Origin: PALSA-129 sp963842505
GTDB lineage: Bacteria; Acidobacteriota; Terriglobia; Bryobacterales; Bryobacteraceae
NCBI GenBank assembly: GCA_963842505.1
Contig: CAWJGZ010000004.1
Location: forward strand, 806,001-870,000
Direction: 5' to 3'
Length of the DNA stretch: 64,000 nt
Shown one piece after another: positions 1-8,714 of this stretch. The notes under the pieces were generated by a model. The model searched no databases. It was not told the origin of the DNA and saw only the letters and a list, made by a program, of their open reading frames with translations. How positions within the stretch are numbered: the stretch's first letter is position 1; each line of letters starts with the position of its first letter. Position numbers and translations under genes: made by a program.

Positions 1-460
1 ACTCGCCGAGCGAACCTTTGTAGCCGAGCTGCCGCTCCAGGTTGCGCTTGTCCGCCAACAAGCCGGCGTGGCTGCCGGCGCGCGAGATCAGGACCTTTAA
101 CACGGAAGCCTGGCAGGGCTTATCGAGGAACCAGTAAGCACCCAATTCGTGGACCGTCTGGACGGCCTTTTCGATGCTTCCGAAGGCCGTGAACACGATA
201 GTTGGCGGCATCGCTCCGGTTTCGCGCAGCCGTTCCAGCAGGCCGAAACCATCCAATCCGGGCATGTTCAGATCGGTGAGGATGACATCGGCCGGAAACT
301 CGGCGAGCTTCTCCAGGGCTTCGTTGCCGTCGGCGGCGGTCTCCGGGGTCATACCCCACTCCGCAACCATGGCGGCCAGCCCGTTGCGCTGGTTGGCCTC
401 ATCGTCTACGATCAAAACTTTCACCTTTGGCGGGTCCTTCCCTGGGGGATTCATATTCAT
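1..460 (-). CDS. Response regulator, NtrC-type, partial (N-terminal half)
   Basis: The gene enters from the window edge, and only the first 153 codons are visible. They encode a receiver domain: the acidic pair in VLIVDDE near residue 15, the phospho-acceptor region VILTDLNMPG near residues 57-66, a switch Thr in IVFTAFGS and the Lys in FLDKPC. After it comes a helix ending in LERQLGYKGSLGE. That wording is typical of the linker leading into a sigma-54 AAA+ domain, so an NtrC-family activator is likely, but the AAA+ part lies outside the window. Two in-frame ATGs (460 and 454) are possible starts and neither has a strong Shine-Dalgarno sequence. No cognate kinase is visible here. I am sure of the receiver domain and fairly sure of the NtrC class. 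Confidence 0.85.
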   Translation of the reverse strand, partial: MNMNPPGKDPPKVKVLIVDDEANQRNGLAAMVAEWGMTPETAADGNEALEKLAEFPADVILTDLNMPGLDGFGLLERLRETGAMPPTIVFTAFGSIEKAVQTVHELGAYWFLDKPCQASVLKVLISRAGSHAGLLADKRNLERQLGYKGSLGE

Positions 461-680
461 TCTACGCCGCGCGCGTTTTAGGGGAGAAAGAGCTGGAAAG
501 CGCGAGAAATCTCCCGTTCTGCTGTTTTCTCTGTGGCTCCGCGCCTCCGCGGTGAAGATTGAATTTACGAGAGGATCAAGAAATACACCACGGCATCAGC
601 CGCTGCCGGGAAAATGATAGGATGAAAACGAATCCAGCTCCGTGCCGGCCTGTGGCGCGGGTGTCGCACGAGGGAGAATC

Positions 681-2162
681 TTGTTCATCCTGGTCAGCCA
701 GGCACGGCGCCGCTTCTTACACAATGAACTGATGGCGCAGGGCGCCAACGCCGCGAGCGCCGCCCTGTTGGCTTTCATTCTGCTGCTGCTGGTGGGAACG
801 CAAATCCTGGACTGGCGTTGGATCGTGCTGATCACCGTTCTGGCCGCGGCGGCCGGCCTCTACCGCGCACGCAAACGCCTGCCTTCACCTTATGCCGCAG
901 CCCAGGCAGTGGACCGGCGGCTCGGCCTTGCCGACACGATTTCGACGGCGCTCTACTTCAGCCGGAAGCCGGCGCCAGCGGGCTCATCGCCGGAGACTCG
1001 CGCCTTGCAGATGGAGCAGGCCGGCAGCCTGGCCGAATCGGCGGACGTGCGCGCGGCCGTCCCGTACCGCATGCCGCGCGCGGCGTACCTGGCAGGCGCG
1101 TTGATGGTCATCGCCGGAAGCCTCTTCGCATTGCGTTACGGGCTGAGCCGCCATCTGGATCTCCAGCCCACGCTGGCCAGCCTGCTGCCGTATCAGTTGC
1201 CGTGGCGCGAACGCACGGAACTGGCCAAAAATATGCGGCGTCTGCCGCAGCTTGCGGAACAGCAGGACGATATCGGCGCGACGGTCGCCGACCCGGACCA
1301 GGACCCGGCGGGCGATCCCGATCCGACCGCCAACGACAATGCCGACGGTACGGCCGGCCCGAGTGCGGAGAAATCGGCGGCATCCAAGGGACAAGCCAAA
1401 CCAGGGGAAAAAGGCGGCCAGGCCGGCGACGCGGATCAGGAAGCGCAGGCTGAGCGGGCCAACGATCCGCAGGGCAGCGAGAACGCCGGCCGGCAGGGGA
1501 ACAACAAGCAAGATGCCAACAAGCAGTCCGCCAGCAAACAGGAACAGGGCAACAACAGCGAGAGCGGCAGCTTGATGAACAAGGTGAAGGATCTATTCCA
1601 AAACCTGCTCTCCAGCGTCAAACCGCCGCAGACCAACCCCAGCGACCAGCAACAGAACTCCGACCCGAACAACCAGCAGGGCAAAGGGCAGCAGAACGCC
1701 GGCAAGCAGGACGGCAAGAACGGCCAGCAACAGAACAACGGCAATCCCGGCGACTCCCAAGAGGGGCAGAGCGGCCAGCAGGCCAAGAGCCCGCAGGACC
1801 CGCAAGGCAAAGGAAACGGCAAGAGCGATTCGCAACAAGCCAGCAAACAGCCGGGCAGCGGTATCGGCAATCAGAACGGCGATAAGACCATCAAGCAGGC
1901 GGAAGATCTGGCCGCCATGGGCAAGATCACCGAACTATTCGGCAAGCGCTCCGCCAACATCACCGGCGAGGCCACCGTGGAAGTGATGGCCACCAGCCAG
2001 CAGTTGCGCACGCCTTACGCGCCGCGCGGCGCGGAGCACTCGCAAAGCGGCGCCGAAATCAGCCGCGACGAAATCCCCGTGGCGCTTGAGCCCTACGTAC
2101 AGCAGTATTTCGAGCAGGTGCGCAAACAAGCCACATCGCGCGCGGCGGCGAAGAAGCAGTAG
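681..2162 (+). CDS. Membrane protein with long Q/N/K/G/S-rich region, function unknown
   Basis: This protein of about 493 residues has two N-terminal transmembrane helices (ALLAFILLLLVG and WIVLITVLAAAAGLY), a basic stretch, and a third hydrophobic segment near residue 140 (YLAGALMVIAGSLFALRYGL). Residues of about 210-420 form a low-complexity region dominated by Gln, Asn, Lys, Gly, Ser and Asp, and a short ordered C-terminal segment follows. I placed the start at TTG 681 because AGGGAG lies four bases upstream; GTG 642 is the longer in-frame alternative. The architecture resembles DUF4175-like acidobacterial proteins, but I cannot assign a function. It stands alone, divergent from the regulator before it. 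The low-complexity part may be a disordered extracytoplasmic linker; that is inference. Confidence 0.7.
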   Translation: MFILVSQARRRFLHNELMAQGANAASAALLAFILLLLVGTQILDWRWIVLITVLAAAAGLYRARKRLPSPYAAAQAVDRRLGLADTISTALYFSRKPAPAGSSPETRALQMEQAGSLAESADVRAAVPYRMPRAAYLAGALMVIAGSLFALRYGLSRHLDLQPTLASLLPYQLPWRERTELAKNMRRLPQLAEQQDDIGATVADPDQDPAGDPDPTANDNADGTAGPSAEKSAASKGQAKPGEKGGQAGDADQEAQAERANDPQGSENAGRQGNNKQDANKQSASKQEQGNNSESGSLMNKVKDLFQNLLSSVKPPQTNPSDQQQNSDPNNQQGKGQQNAGKQDGKNGQQQNNGNPGDSQEGQSGQQAKSPQDPQGKGNGKSDSQQASKQPGSGIGNQNGDKTIKQAEDLAAMGKITELFGKRSANITGEATVEVMATSQQLRTPYAPRGAEHSQSGAEISRDEIPVALEPYVQQYFEQVRKQATSRAAAKKQ

Positions 2163-2248
2163 GCAGGCGGTTTACCAGGGCGCCGAGCGGCGACAAGAAT
2201 GTCGCCGTTGCGGGCTGGAAAGCCCGCTCCACGTTGCCGGCCGGTTCC

Positions 2249-2686
2249 TTATTCCCAGACGCGCTTGGGCACTCCGCGGTCGCGATCCTTGAGACGGTCG
2301 TAGAGATAGAACTTCGACACGGTGCCCAGGGCCTGGTTGTAATAAGCTACCTGCCCGAGGGCCTCTTTCAGGTCTTCCTCAAAGTCGTGGAGCGCCTTCA
2401 AATCGTCAGCCAGGGCAGGGCGGTTTTTTCCCGAAGGCGTCTGGAAGAATTTTTGAAAACCGCCATCCACCAGCGCGCCGATCTCGCCGCCCATCGCCAT
2501 GCCGGCGACGCCGGCAGCGACGGTACTGTTCTCCTCCTTCAAGTCAACCGCGCAACTTCCCCGGCTGGCGCGCACGGCGCCGCCGGCTTGCGGAGTTGTC
2601 GTGAAACCGGCTTTCCGAAGCGACTCCATGCGGTCGGCGGACGTCGGGTTCTTCGGTGGCTCCCTGCGAAAGAACATACGTTTCAT
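2249..2686 (-). CDS. Conserved hypothetical protein
   Basis: This 145-residue protein of unknown function is encoded downstream of pyrC on the same strand. It begins MKRMFFRREPPKNPTS and has a small Gly/Ala-rich segment (GVAGMAMGGEIGALVDGG) around residues 60-77. An acidic, amphipathic helical region follows (LKALHDFEEDLKEALGQVAYYNQALG). No signal peptide or clear transmembrane helix is visible. The ATG at 2686 has no strong ribosome-binding site; ATG 2677 is in frame and equally plausible. Only about 40 bases separate it from pyrC, so co-transcription with the pyrimidine cluster is possible, but nothing in the sequence links it to pyrimidine synthesis. Confidence 0.6.
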   Translation of the reverse strand: MKRMFFRREPPKNPTSADRMESLRKAGFTTTPQAGGAVRASRGSCAVDLKEENSTVAAGVAGMAMGGEIGALVDGGFQKFFQTPSGKNRPALADDLKALHDFEEDLKEALGQVAYYNQALGTVSKFYLYDRLKDRDRGVPKRVWE

Positions 2687-2728
2687 TATAGCGGGGCGTC
2701 CGCGATCACCGTGCAATAGACGCGGAGT

Positions 2729-4006
2729 TTAACTTCGCTTCCAGACCATCTCTCCGCCGACCACCGTCGCCACCGGGCCGCCGCGGAAGGTCTTGCCGTC
2801 AAACGGCGAGTTCCGGCTGCGCGAGGGCGATTGGTTCACGTCGTAAGTCCAGCTCAGTTCCGTGCTGAAGATGGTGACGTCTCCGGCCGCACCGGTGGCC
2901 AATGTGCCGCGGCCCAGGCGCATTACGGACTCCGGGCCGGTGGTGAACAATTCCACCAGGCGGTTCAAAGTGATCTTGCCCGTATGCACCAATTCCTGGA
3001 GCGACAGCGCGATGGCGGTCTCCAATCCGATGATGCCGAATGGACATCGTTCGAACTCCTGCATCTTCTCGCTTCCGGCGTGCGGCGCGTGATCGGTGGC
3101 GATGGCGCTTACCGCGCCGGCGGCGATGGCTTCCACTATTGCGGCGCGATCGCGAACCGACCGCAGCGGCGGCTTCATTTTGTAATTGCTGTCGTAGGGC
3201 GCCATATCCTGATCCGCCAGCGCGAAGTGGTGCGGAGTGGCTTCGCAGGATACCGGGAGGCCTTGCTTGCGCGCGTAATCCACCATGCTCACGGCGTTGC
3301 GCGTGGAAACATGCGCGACGTGGTAACGCGCGCCGGTTAATTCGGCCAGCAGCAGATCGCGCGCTACCATCACGTCTTCGGCCGCCGCCGGAATGCCGCG
3401 CAATCCCCAACGCACGGAGCTGACGCCTTCGTGCATGTCGCCGCCCCCGCTGAGGTTCAAATCCTCGCAATGCTGGATGATGGGCAGATCGTAGGACTTC
3501 GCAAACTCCATGGCCCGCCGCATGACGCGCGCGTTCATCACCGGCAACCCGTCGTCGGAAATCGCCACCGCGCCGGCTTCCTTCATGGCGCCGATGGCCG
3601 CCAGCTCTTCGCCCGCGCTGCCCTTGGTGACGGCGCCGATGGGAAACACATTGACCACCGCCTTGCGCCGCGCGCGCTCCACAATGTAGCTGGTCACGGT
3701 GGCGCTATCGTTCACCGGCTTGGTATTGGGCATGCAACACACCGAGGTGAAACCGCCGGCGGCGGCCGCGCGCGACCCGCTCTCGATGGTCTCGACATAC
3801 TCGAAGCCCGGTTCCCGCAGGTGCACGTGCATATCGATGAAGCCCGGGGCCACAATCATGCCGGTGGCGTCGAAGACCTCGGCCTTGGGCGACGACAGGT
3901 TGGGCGCCACGCCCGCCACGCGCCCATCCACAATCAACACGTCCGCCACCCGGTCCGTTTGGGACGCCGGGTCGATCACGCGCCCGTTCTTGATAACGAT
4001 CGACAT
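2729..4006 (-). CDS. pyrC: Dihydroorotase
   Basis: Dihydroorotase of 425 residues, the cytoplasmic zinc amidohydrolase that cyclises N-carbamoyl-aspartate to dihydroorotate in de novo UMP synthesis. The metal-binding HVHLREPG is at residues 60-67, with further conserved pieces MPNTKPV, IIQHCED, HVSTRNAV and IATDHAPH (the catalytic Asp lies around residue 305). Length and motifs fit the class I (PyrC-type) enzymes found beside pyrB. It starts four bases after the pyrB stop codon, so translation is probably coupled. It closes the pyrR-pyrB-pyrC set. Confidence 0.96.
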   Translation of the reverse strand: MSIVIKNGRVIDPASQTDRVADVLIVDGRVAGVAPNLSSPKAEVFDATGMIVAPGFIDMHVHLREPGFEYVETIESGSRAAAAGGFTSVCCMPNTKPVNDSATVTSYIVERARRKAVVNVFPIGAVTKGSAGEELAAIGAMKEAGAVAISDDGLPVMNARVMRRAMEFAKSYDLPIIQHCEDLNLSGGGDMHEGVSSVRWGLRGIPAAAEDVMVARDLLLAELTGARYHVAHVSTRNAVSMVDYARKQGLPVSCEATPHHFALADQDMAPYDSNYKMKPPLRSVRDRAAIVEAIAAGAVSAIATDHAPHAGSEKMQEFERCPFGIIGLETAIALSLQELVHTGKITLNRLVELFTTGPESVMRLGRGTLATGAAGDVTIFSTELSWTYDVNQSPSRSRNSPFDGKTFRGGPVATVVGGEMVWKRS

Positions 4007-4009
4007 GGC

Positions 4010-4918
4010 TTATCCGATCACCCTTTCGAGCACCGCCATCCGCACCGCGATGCCGTTCTCCACCTGGTTGAGAATCACCGAGCGCTGGAAATCAGCCACC
4101 TCCGACGACAACTCGCGACCGCGGTTGATGGGGCCGGGGTGCATCACGATGGCGTCCGGCCTGGCGAGATCCAGGTGTTCCAGCCGCAACCCGTAAAACC
4201 GGAAGTACTCGCTGGCGGGAAACGCCGCCTCGTGCTGCCGCTCCAGTTGCACGCGCAGCATCATGATCACATCGGAATCGCTAATGGCTTCGCGGATATC
4301 GGTAGTGAGGCGAACTCCCGGCGCCAGTTGCGCCAGCTCCGCCGGCAGCAGCGACGCTGGCCCGCACAGCACAATCTCAACCCCGAACTTCGCCAGCAGG
4401 TGCACGTTGGAGCGCGCCACGCGGCTGTGCGCAATATCGCCGATAATCGCCACCCGCAGGCCTTCCAGGCTGGGGCGCCGGTCCAGAATGGTGCGCGCGT
4501 CCAGCAGCGCCTGGGTGGGATGCTCATGCGTCCCATCGCCGGCATTGATAATCGGGGTAGGCAGGTGCCTGGCCAGAAAATGCGGCGCGCCGGACGCGGC
4601 ATGACGCATCACAATGGCATCCGGCCGCATGGCGGCCAGCGTGTTCAGCGTATCCACCAGGGATTCGCCTTTCGAGACGCTGGAGCCCGAAGCCGTAATC
4701 GATACCGCGTCGGCGCCCAGCCGCTTGGCGGCGATCTCAAAACTGGTGCGCGTGCGCGTGGATGCCTCGTAAAACAGGTTTACAATCATCTTGCCGCGAA
4801 GCGTATCCAGCTTCTTCCTGGTTTGGCTTTGTATCGGCTGAAAATCCTTGGCGCGCGCCAAAATGGCTTCAATTTCGGCTCGGTCCAGTTCCTCGATCCC
4901 CAGCAATCCGGCAGACAT
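4010..4918 (-). CDS. pyrB: Aspartate carbamoyltransferase catalytic chain
   Basis: Catalytic subunit of aspartate transcarbamoylase, 302 residues, joining carbamoyl phosphate and aspartate. The carbamoyl-phosphate loop STRTRTSFE begins at residue 53. The conserved HEHPTQALLDARTI is near residue 132, and MMLRVQLER and the C-terminal MHPGPINRG are also present. Length is normal for the family. No regulatory chain (PyrI) is nearby, as in other clusters where control is exerted by PyrR. The gene lies six bases after pyrR and four before pyrC, which supports a single transcript. Confidence 0.97.
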   Translation of the reverse strand: MSAGLLGIEELDRAEIEAILARAKDFQPIQSQTRKKLDTLRGKMIVNLFYEASTRTRTSFEIAAKRLGADAVSITASGSSVSKGESLVDTLNTLAAMRPDAIVMRHAASGAPHFLARHLPTPIINAGDGTHEHPTQALLDARTILDRRPSLEGLRVAIIGDIAHSRVARSNVHLLAKFGVEIVLCGPASLLPAELAQLAPGVRLTTDIREAISDSDVIMMLRVQLERQHEAAFPASEYFRFYGLRLEHLDLARPDAIVMHPGPINRGRELSSEVADFQRSVILNQVENGIAVRMAVLERVIG

Positions 4919-4924
4919 AGTTGG

Positions 4925-5476
4925 TTACTCGCTTCTTTCCACCAGCAGAACTTTCTCCAGCCCGTCGATCTCCTGGAACTTCACTTCGATGATCTCCCGG
5001 TCGGTGGTCTGGACGTTTCGCCCTACGAACCTGGCTTCGATCGGCAACTCCCGATGGCCGCGGTCGATCAGCACCAGCAGTTGCACGCGCGCGGGCCGTC
5101 CGTGGTCGAACAGAGCGTCGAGGGCCGCGCGGACCGTGCGGCCGGTGTAAAGCACGTCGTCCGTCAGGATAATGTCCTTGCCTTCCACATTGAAGGCGAT
5201 CTCGGTGGAATTGACCACCGGCTTGATATCGACGGTGCTCAGGTCGTCACGGTAGAGGTTGATATCCAGAATCCCCACGGGGACTTTGCGCTTCTCCAGG
5301 GCCTCGATCTTGGCCGCCAGCCGTTGTGCCAGCGGAACGCCGCGCCGGCGAATTCCGACGAACGCCAGCAGATCCAGGTCCTTGGTCTTTTCGAGCACCT
5401 CGTGCGCCAGGCGCACCAGCGTCCGGTCGATTTCCGAAGCGCTCATCAGTTGGGCTTTTTCGCGCATGAAGGACAT
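4925..5476 (-). CDS. pyrR: Bifunctional pyr operon regulator / uracil phosphoribosyltransferase
   Basis: PyrR, 183 residues. In other bacteria this protein binds pyr mRNA in response to UMP and also has uracil phosphoribosyltransferase activity. The PRPP-binding signature ILTDDVLYTGRTVRAA spans about residues 103-118, and the family motifs DINLYRDDL and VLIDRGHRELPI are intact. It is the first gene of pyrR-pyrB-pyrC. The start at 5476 has GGAG four bases upstream. The 140 bases between it and the divergent DnaC-like gene must hold the promoter; I could not identify an anti-terminator/terminator pair there by eye, so the mode of control is not established. Confidence 0.95.
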   Translation of the reverse strand: MSFMREKAQLMSASEIDRTLVRLAHEVLEKTKDLDLLAFVGIRRRGVPLAQRLAAKIEALEKRKVPVGILDINLYRDDLSTVDIKPVVNSTEIAFNVEGKDIILTDDVLYTGRTVRAALDALFDHGRPARVQLLVLIDRGHRELPIEARFVGRNVQTTDREIIEVKFQEIDGLEKVLLVERSE

Positions 5477-5615
5477 AAGGCTCCGAATGACAGAGTATCA
5501 TGATGAAGCTGCGTCTCACCGGCGAACCCGGGCCTGGACATGCGATCAATTGGTCTTGCGCGGAACATCCCGCAACCTCCGTTTCGCGCGCGCCGTCTGT
5601 TTGATAATAGAACCA

Positions 5616-6386
5616 ATGACTAGCGACGCGGTTTGCCCCAAATGCGAGGGCACCGGCTTCATCATCATCGAGCGCGGCGGCATTTCCGGGGCGGAACCCT
5701 GCGATTGCCGCGCGCAAGGGCGCGCCGCGCGCCTGCAAGACCGGTCGCAGATTCCCGCCCTCTACCAGAACGCTTCGTTCGACAACTTCGTGGTTCCCGG
5801 CGTGGAAAACCCCAGCGCCCGCAGGGAGCTGACCACCGTTCTGCTGGCGGTGAAGAACTTCGTGCGCGATTTCAAGGACGAAAAGCGGCCCGGGCTTCTG
5901 CTGATCGGCAATACCGGCACGGGCAAGACGCACCTGGCTGTGGCGGCGCTTCGCCAAATCATCGAGAAGGGATTCGAAGGACTGTTTTACAACTACCAGA
6001 ACCTGCTCAACAGCATCAAAGCCGGCTACGACCCCAGTTCCAATTCCTCCAATCGCGAAGCGTATCAGAGCGCGCTTGATGCCGAGGTGCTGCTGCTGGA
6101 CGATCTGGGCGCGCATCGGGCCACCGATTGGGTGGAGGACACGGTCAACTCCATCATCACCTACCGCTGCGACAACCGGAAGCCGCTGCTGGCCACTACC
6201 AACATGCCGGATCCGGACGCCGGCAGCGTGGTGGCTCAGAGGTCAGGGCTGGATAAGCCTGAATACCGGCGCACGCTGGCCGAACAGATTGGGGGGCGCG
6301 CGCGCTCGCGACTTTTCGAAATGTGCACAGTGATCCGCATGCCGCTGGTGGAGGACTACCGCATCCGGAAGGGCAAGCAGTTTTGA
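5616..6386 (+). CDS. DnaC/DnaI-like AAA+ ATPase (helicase-loader type)
   Basis: An AAA+ ATPase of 256 residues of the DnaC/DnaI/IstB group. A zinc-ribbon-like head carries C7-x2-C10 and C29-D-C31. Walker A GNTGTGKTH is at residues 98-106, Walker B VLLLDDLGAH is around 158-167, and a sensor-1 LLATTNMP follows. DnaC/DnaI proteins load the replicative helicase, and IstB is the transposition partner of IstA. No istA or insertion-sequence ends are present, so the loader role is preferred. The start at ATG 5616 places the first cysteine pair right at the N-terminus. Its stop codon overlaps the TTG start of the next gene (TTGA), which suggests translational coupling to a secreted glycosidase-like protein, an odd pairing. 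Confidence 0.85.
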   Translation: MTSDAVCPKCEGTGFIIIERGGISGAEPCDCRAQGRAARLQDRSQIPALYQNASFDNFVVPGVENPSARRELTTVLLAVKNFVRDFKDEKRPGLLLIGNTGTGKTHLAVAALRQIIEKGFEGLFYNYQNLLNSIKAGYDPSSNSSNREAYQSALDAEVLLLDDLGAHRATDWVEDTVNSIITYRCDNRKPLLATTNMPDPDAGSVVAQRSGLDKPEYRRTLAEQIGGRARSRLFEMCTVIRMPLVEDYRIRKGKQF

Positions 6387-8663
6387 GACGCCTCGCCGCG
6401 TTGCTGCTGGCCGGCGCGGCGGCGCTGGCCTCGCCACCGCCTACGCCCCCGCACGAATATCTCCAGGCGGTGGAATTCCCCTACTATTCGTACCCGCGTG
6501 CGCTGTGGGAGCGCGAACTGGTCTGGCTCAAGAATATCGGCGTGCGCACGGTGGAATTCTCAATCCCTTGGAACTGGCACCAACTCCAGCCCGGCGATTT
6601 TGATTTCACCGGCCGCACCAGTCCGCGGCGCGACCTGGTTGGACTCATTCGCATCCTGCGCAGGCTGGATCTCCAGGCCTGGGTTCGTCCCCTGCCCCCC
6701 ATCGCCAGCTGGCCGTCGAACGGCACTCCCAGCGGCGCCGACGCCCGCTCGCAGCGGGCCTGGCTGCACGAACTGGACTTGCTGCTGGCCACCCAAACCG
6801 CCAGGCACGGCGGCCCCATCGCCTGGGTGGAAGGCCGCGCACTTTCGATCGACGCCGCTGCGCCGCCCGCGCCGGTAACGGTGGTTTCAGCTCTCGATCC
6901 CGCAGCCCTCGCGCGCAGCCGCCAAGCGTTCGCCACGGGTTCGCCGGGCGCGCTCCTGTGGACCGATGTCGAAGATACGCTGCCCCCCGCGGGCTGGTCC
7001 ACGACTTTCGGTGTGCTCCACAAGGGCGCCGTGGGCTTGAGCGGCGACGAGCGGCCCGCCGCCGTTGCGCTGCGCCGCCACACCGCCCTGCTCCGCAACT
7101 GGGCGGAGCTTCATTACGCATTGCGTCCGGCGGCCCTGCCCAAACCGCCGGCCGGCAAACTGCCGGAAGGGGTCAGCATGACGGAACTGGTTTCACCAGC
7201 GGCTTCCGCCATCAGCATCTCGAACCGCGGCAAGCAGCCGTTCCACGATGAGATCCATGTCTTCGAGCCGGAATCCAAGCGCACCCTGGTGATACCGGAT
7301 GTAACCGTGCTGGCCGGCGAATCGCTCTGGCTGCCGCTCGACGTCTCCATCGGCCCCAGCGGATTGTGCCATGAGTGCTCCAACTTCTCCGGCGCGGAGC
7401 ACATCGTCTACGCCACGGCTGAACTGCTCTCGGTGGAATTTGAAAACGGCATCCTGGCCATGGAATTCGCGGCGCCCGAGGCTGCCGAAGTGGTGATGCA
7501 ACTGGCGCGGAAGCCGGTGGGACCGTACCTCGCTGCGGGCCGGCTGATGGAATTCGAGTGGGACGACAAGGCTTTGCGGGCGCGCCTCGCCATACCCGCC
7601 AACACGGCGCCGGGCAACCGCGTGCGCATCGGCATCGGCATCGAAGAGCCGGAAACCTCCGCATTCTTCAACGAAGCGCGGCGCCTCATTGTCGGCCAGA
7701 AAAACCTGGTTTCCACGTCGTATTCCTCGGGCGAGGTAGCCGCGCGCTCGCGCCTCCGCCTGCCCGAAGGCTACACCGCGGCGCCCACGGTGAAATCGCC
7801 CGACGAAATCGATTACGAAGTCTCCGTACCAGCCGACGCGTTGCACGGCGATTATGCGGCGCTGGCCCTGGAGGCCGATGGCATGCCGCTCGGCCGCGCC
7901 CGTCTGCAACTTTTCCGCCCGGTCTCCATCCGGCTCATGGAAGCCATGCAGATCCACTGGGGCAGCGGAGACCGAGCTGCCTTCCGATCCACCCACCGCG
8001 CCCATCGAGCCTAAGGCCGGCACGGATCTGGAACTTTCCATCCGCAATAACTGGCCGTCCATCCAGACTTATTCTCTGGAAGCCTCCGGGGATGGACTGG
8101 AGTTCTTCCCGCCCAAGACCGAAGTGGTGGTGGGCGCGACCGAGGAACGCCGCCTGCCGCTGCGCATCTTCGCCAAGGAAGGCATCGAAGGACTGCGCGC
8201 GTGGAACCTCAAGGTCACCGGCGCGGCCAGGCTGGACCTGCCCATGCGCGTGGTGCTGATTCCGCGCGGCCAGACGGTGGCCTGGTCCGCCGATCTGGAT
8301 GGCGACGGCTCTCCCGAGTGGGTGCTGGAAACGCAAAAAGTGCGCGCCGTTTTCTCCGCCCAGGACGGCGGGCGCTGGATGGAATTCAACTGGAAGGACA
8401 CCAACCTCAACTACCTGCCGGAGCAAGGCGCATTTGCGGCGCGCGGCCCGGTGGAAGTGCACGCCGCCGGCGACACGCTGGAGTTCGCCGGCCCAGGCTG
8501 GAAGCGCACAGTGCGTCTGAGCGGCTCGACGCTCACATTTGAGCAGACCACGCCGCTACCGCCCGACGGTCTCACACCGGACCGGCGCGGGAACATCGAT
8601 TTCAAGATCGCGCACCCCACGCCGGGGCAGGCGCTGTACTCACTCGAAAGCCATCACAATTAG
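6383..8663 (+). CDS. Secreted GH35-like (beta-galactosidase-type) protein, frame broken near 7960
   Basis: The TTG at 6383 starts a signal peptide (RRLAALLLAGAAALA). A TIM-barrel-like segment follows whose opening resembles family 35 beta-galactosidases: LWERELVWLKNIGVRTVEF, then IPWNWHQLQPGDFDF and WVRPLPP. The rest is beta-rich and unassigned. As read, the frame ends at 8014 shortly after MQIHWG. The continuation (ETELPSDPPTAPIEPKAGTD onward to 8663) is intact in the next frame, and removing one G from the GGGG run at 7959-7962 joins the two parts into about 760 residues. A sequencing indel or a recent mutation would explain it. The usual two acidic catalytic residues are not obvious, so activity and substrate are uncertain. 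Confidence 0.75.
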
Positions 8664-8714
8664 CCCAGGGCTGACCCAGGCCTGGGGCCAATATGGCCGC
8701 CCTTTCTCAATGCC

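Noticed and set aside
3431..5503. A 690-codon open frame on the plus strand opposite pyrC-pyrB-pyrR
   Set aside because: It is the complement of three confidently identified genes in a high-GC genome. Its composition is rich in His, Arg and Gly and it matches no family.
5616..6386. IstB transposition helper
   Set aside because: No istA, no terminal inverted repeats and no target duplication are visible; a DnaC-like loader is the safer call.
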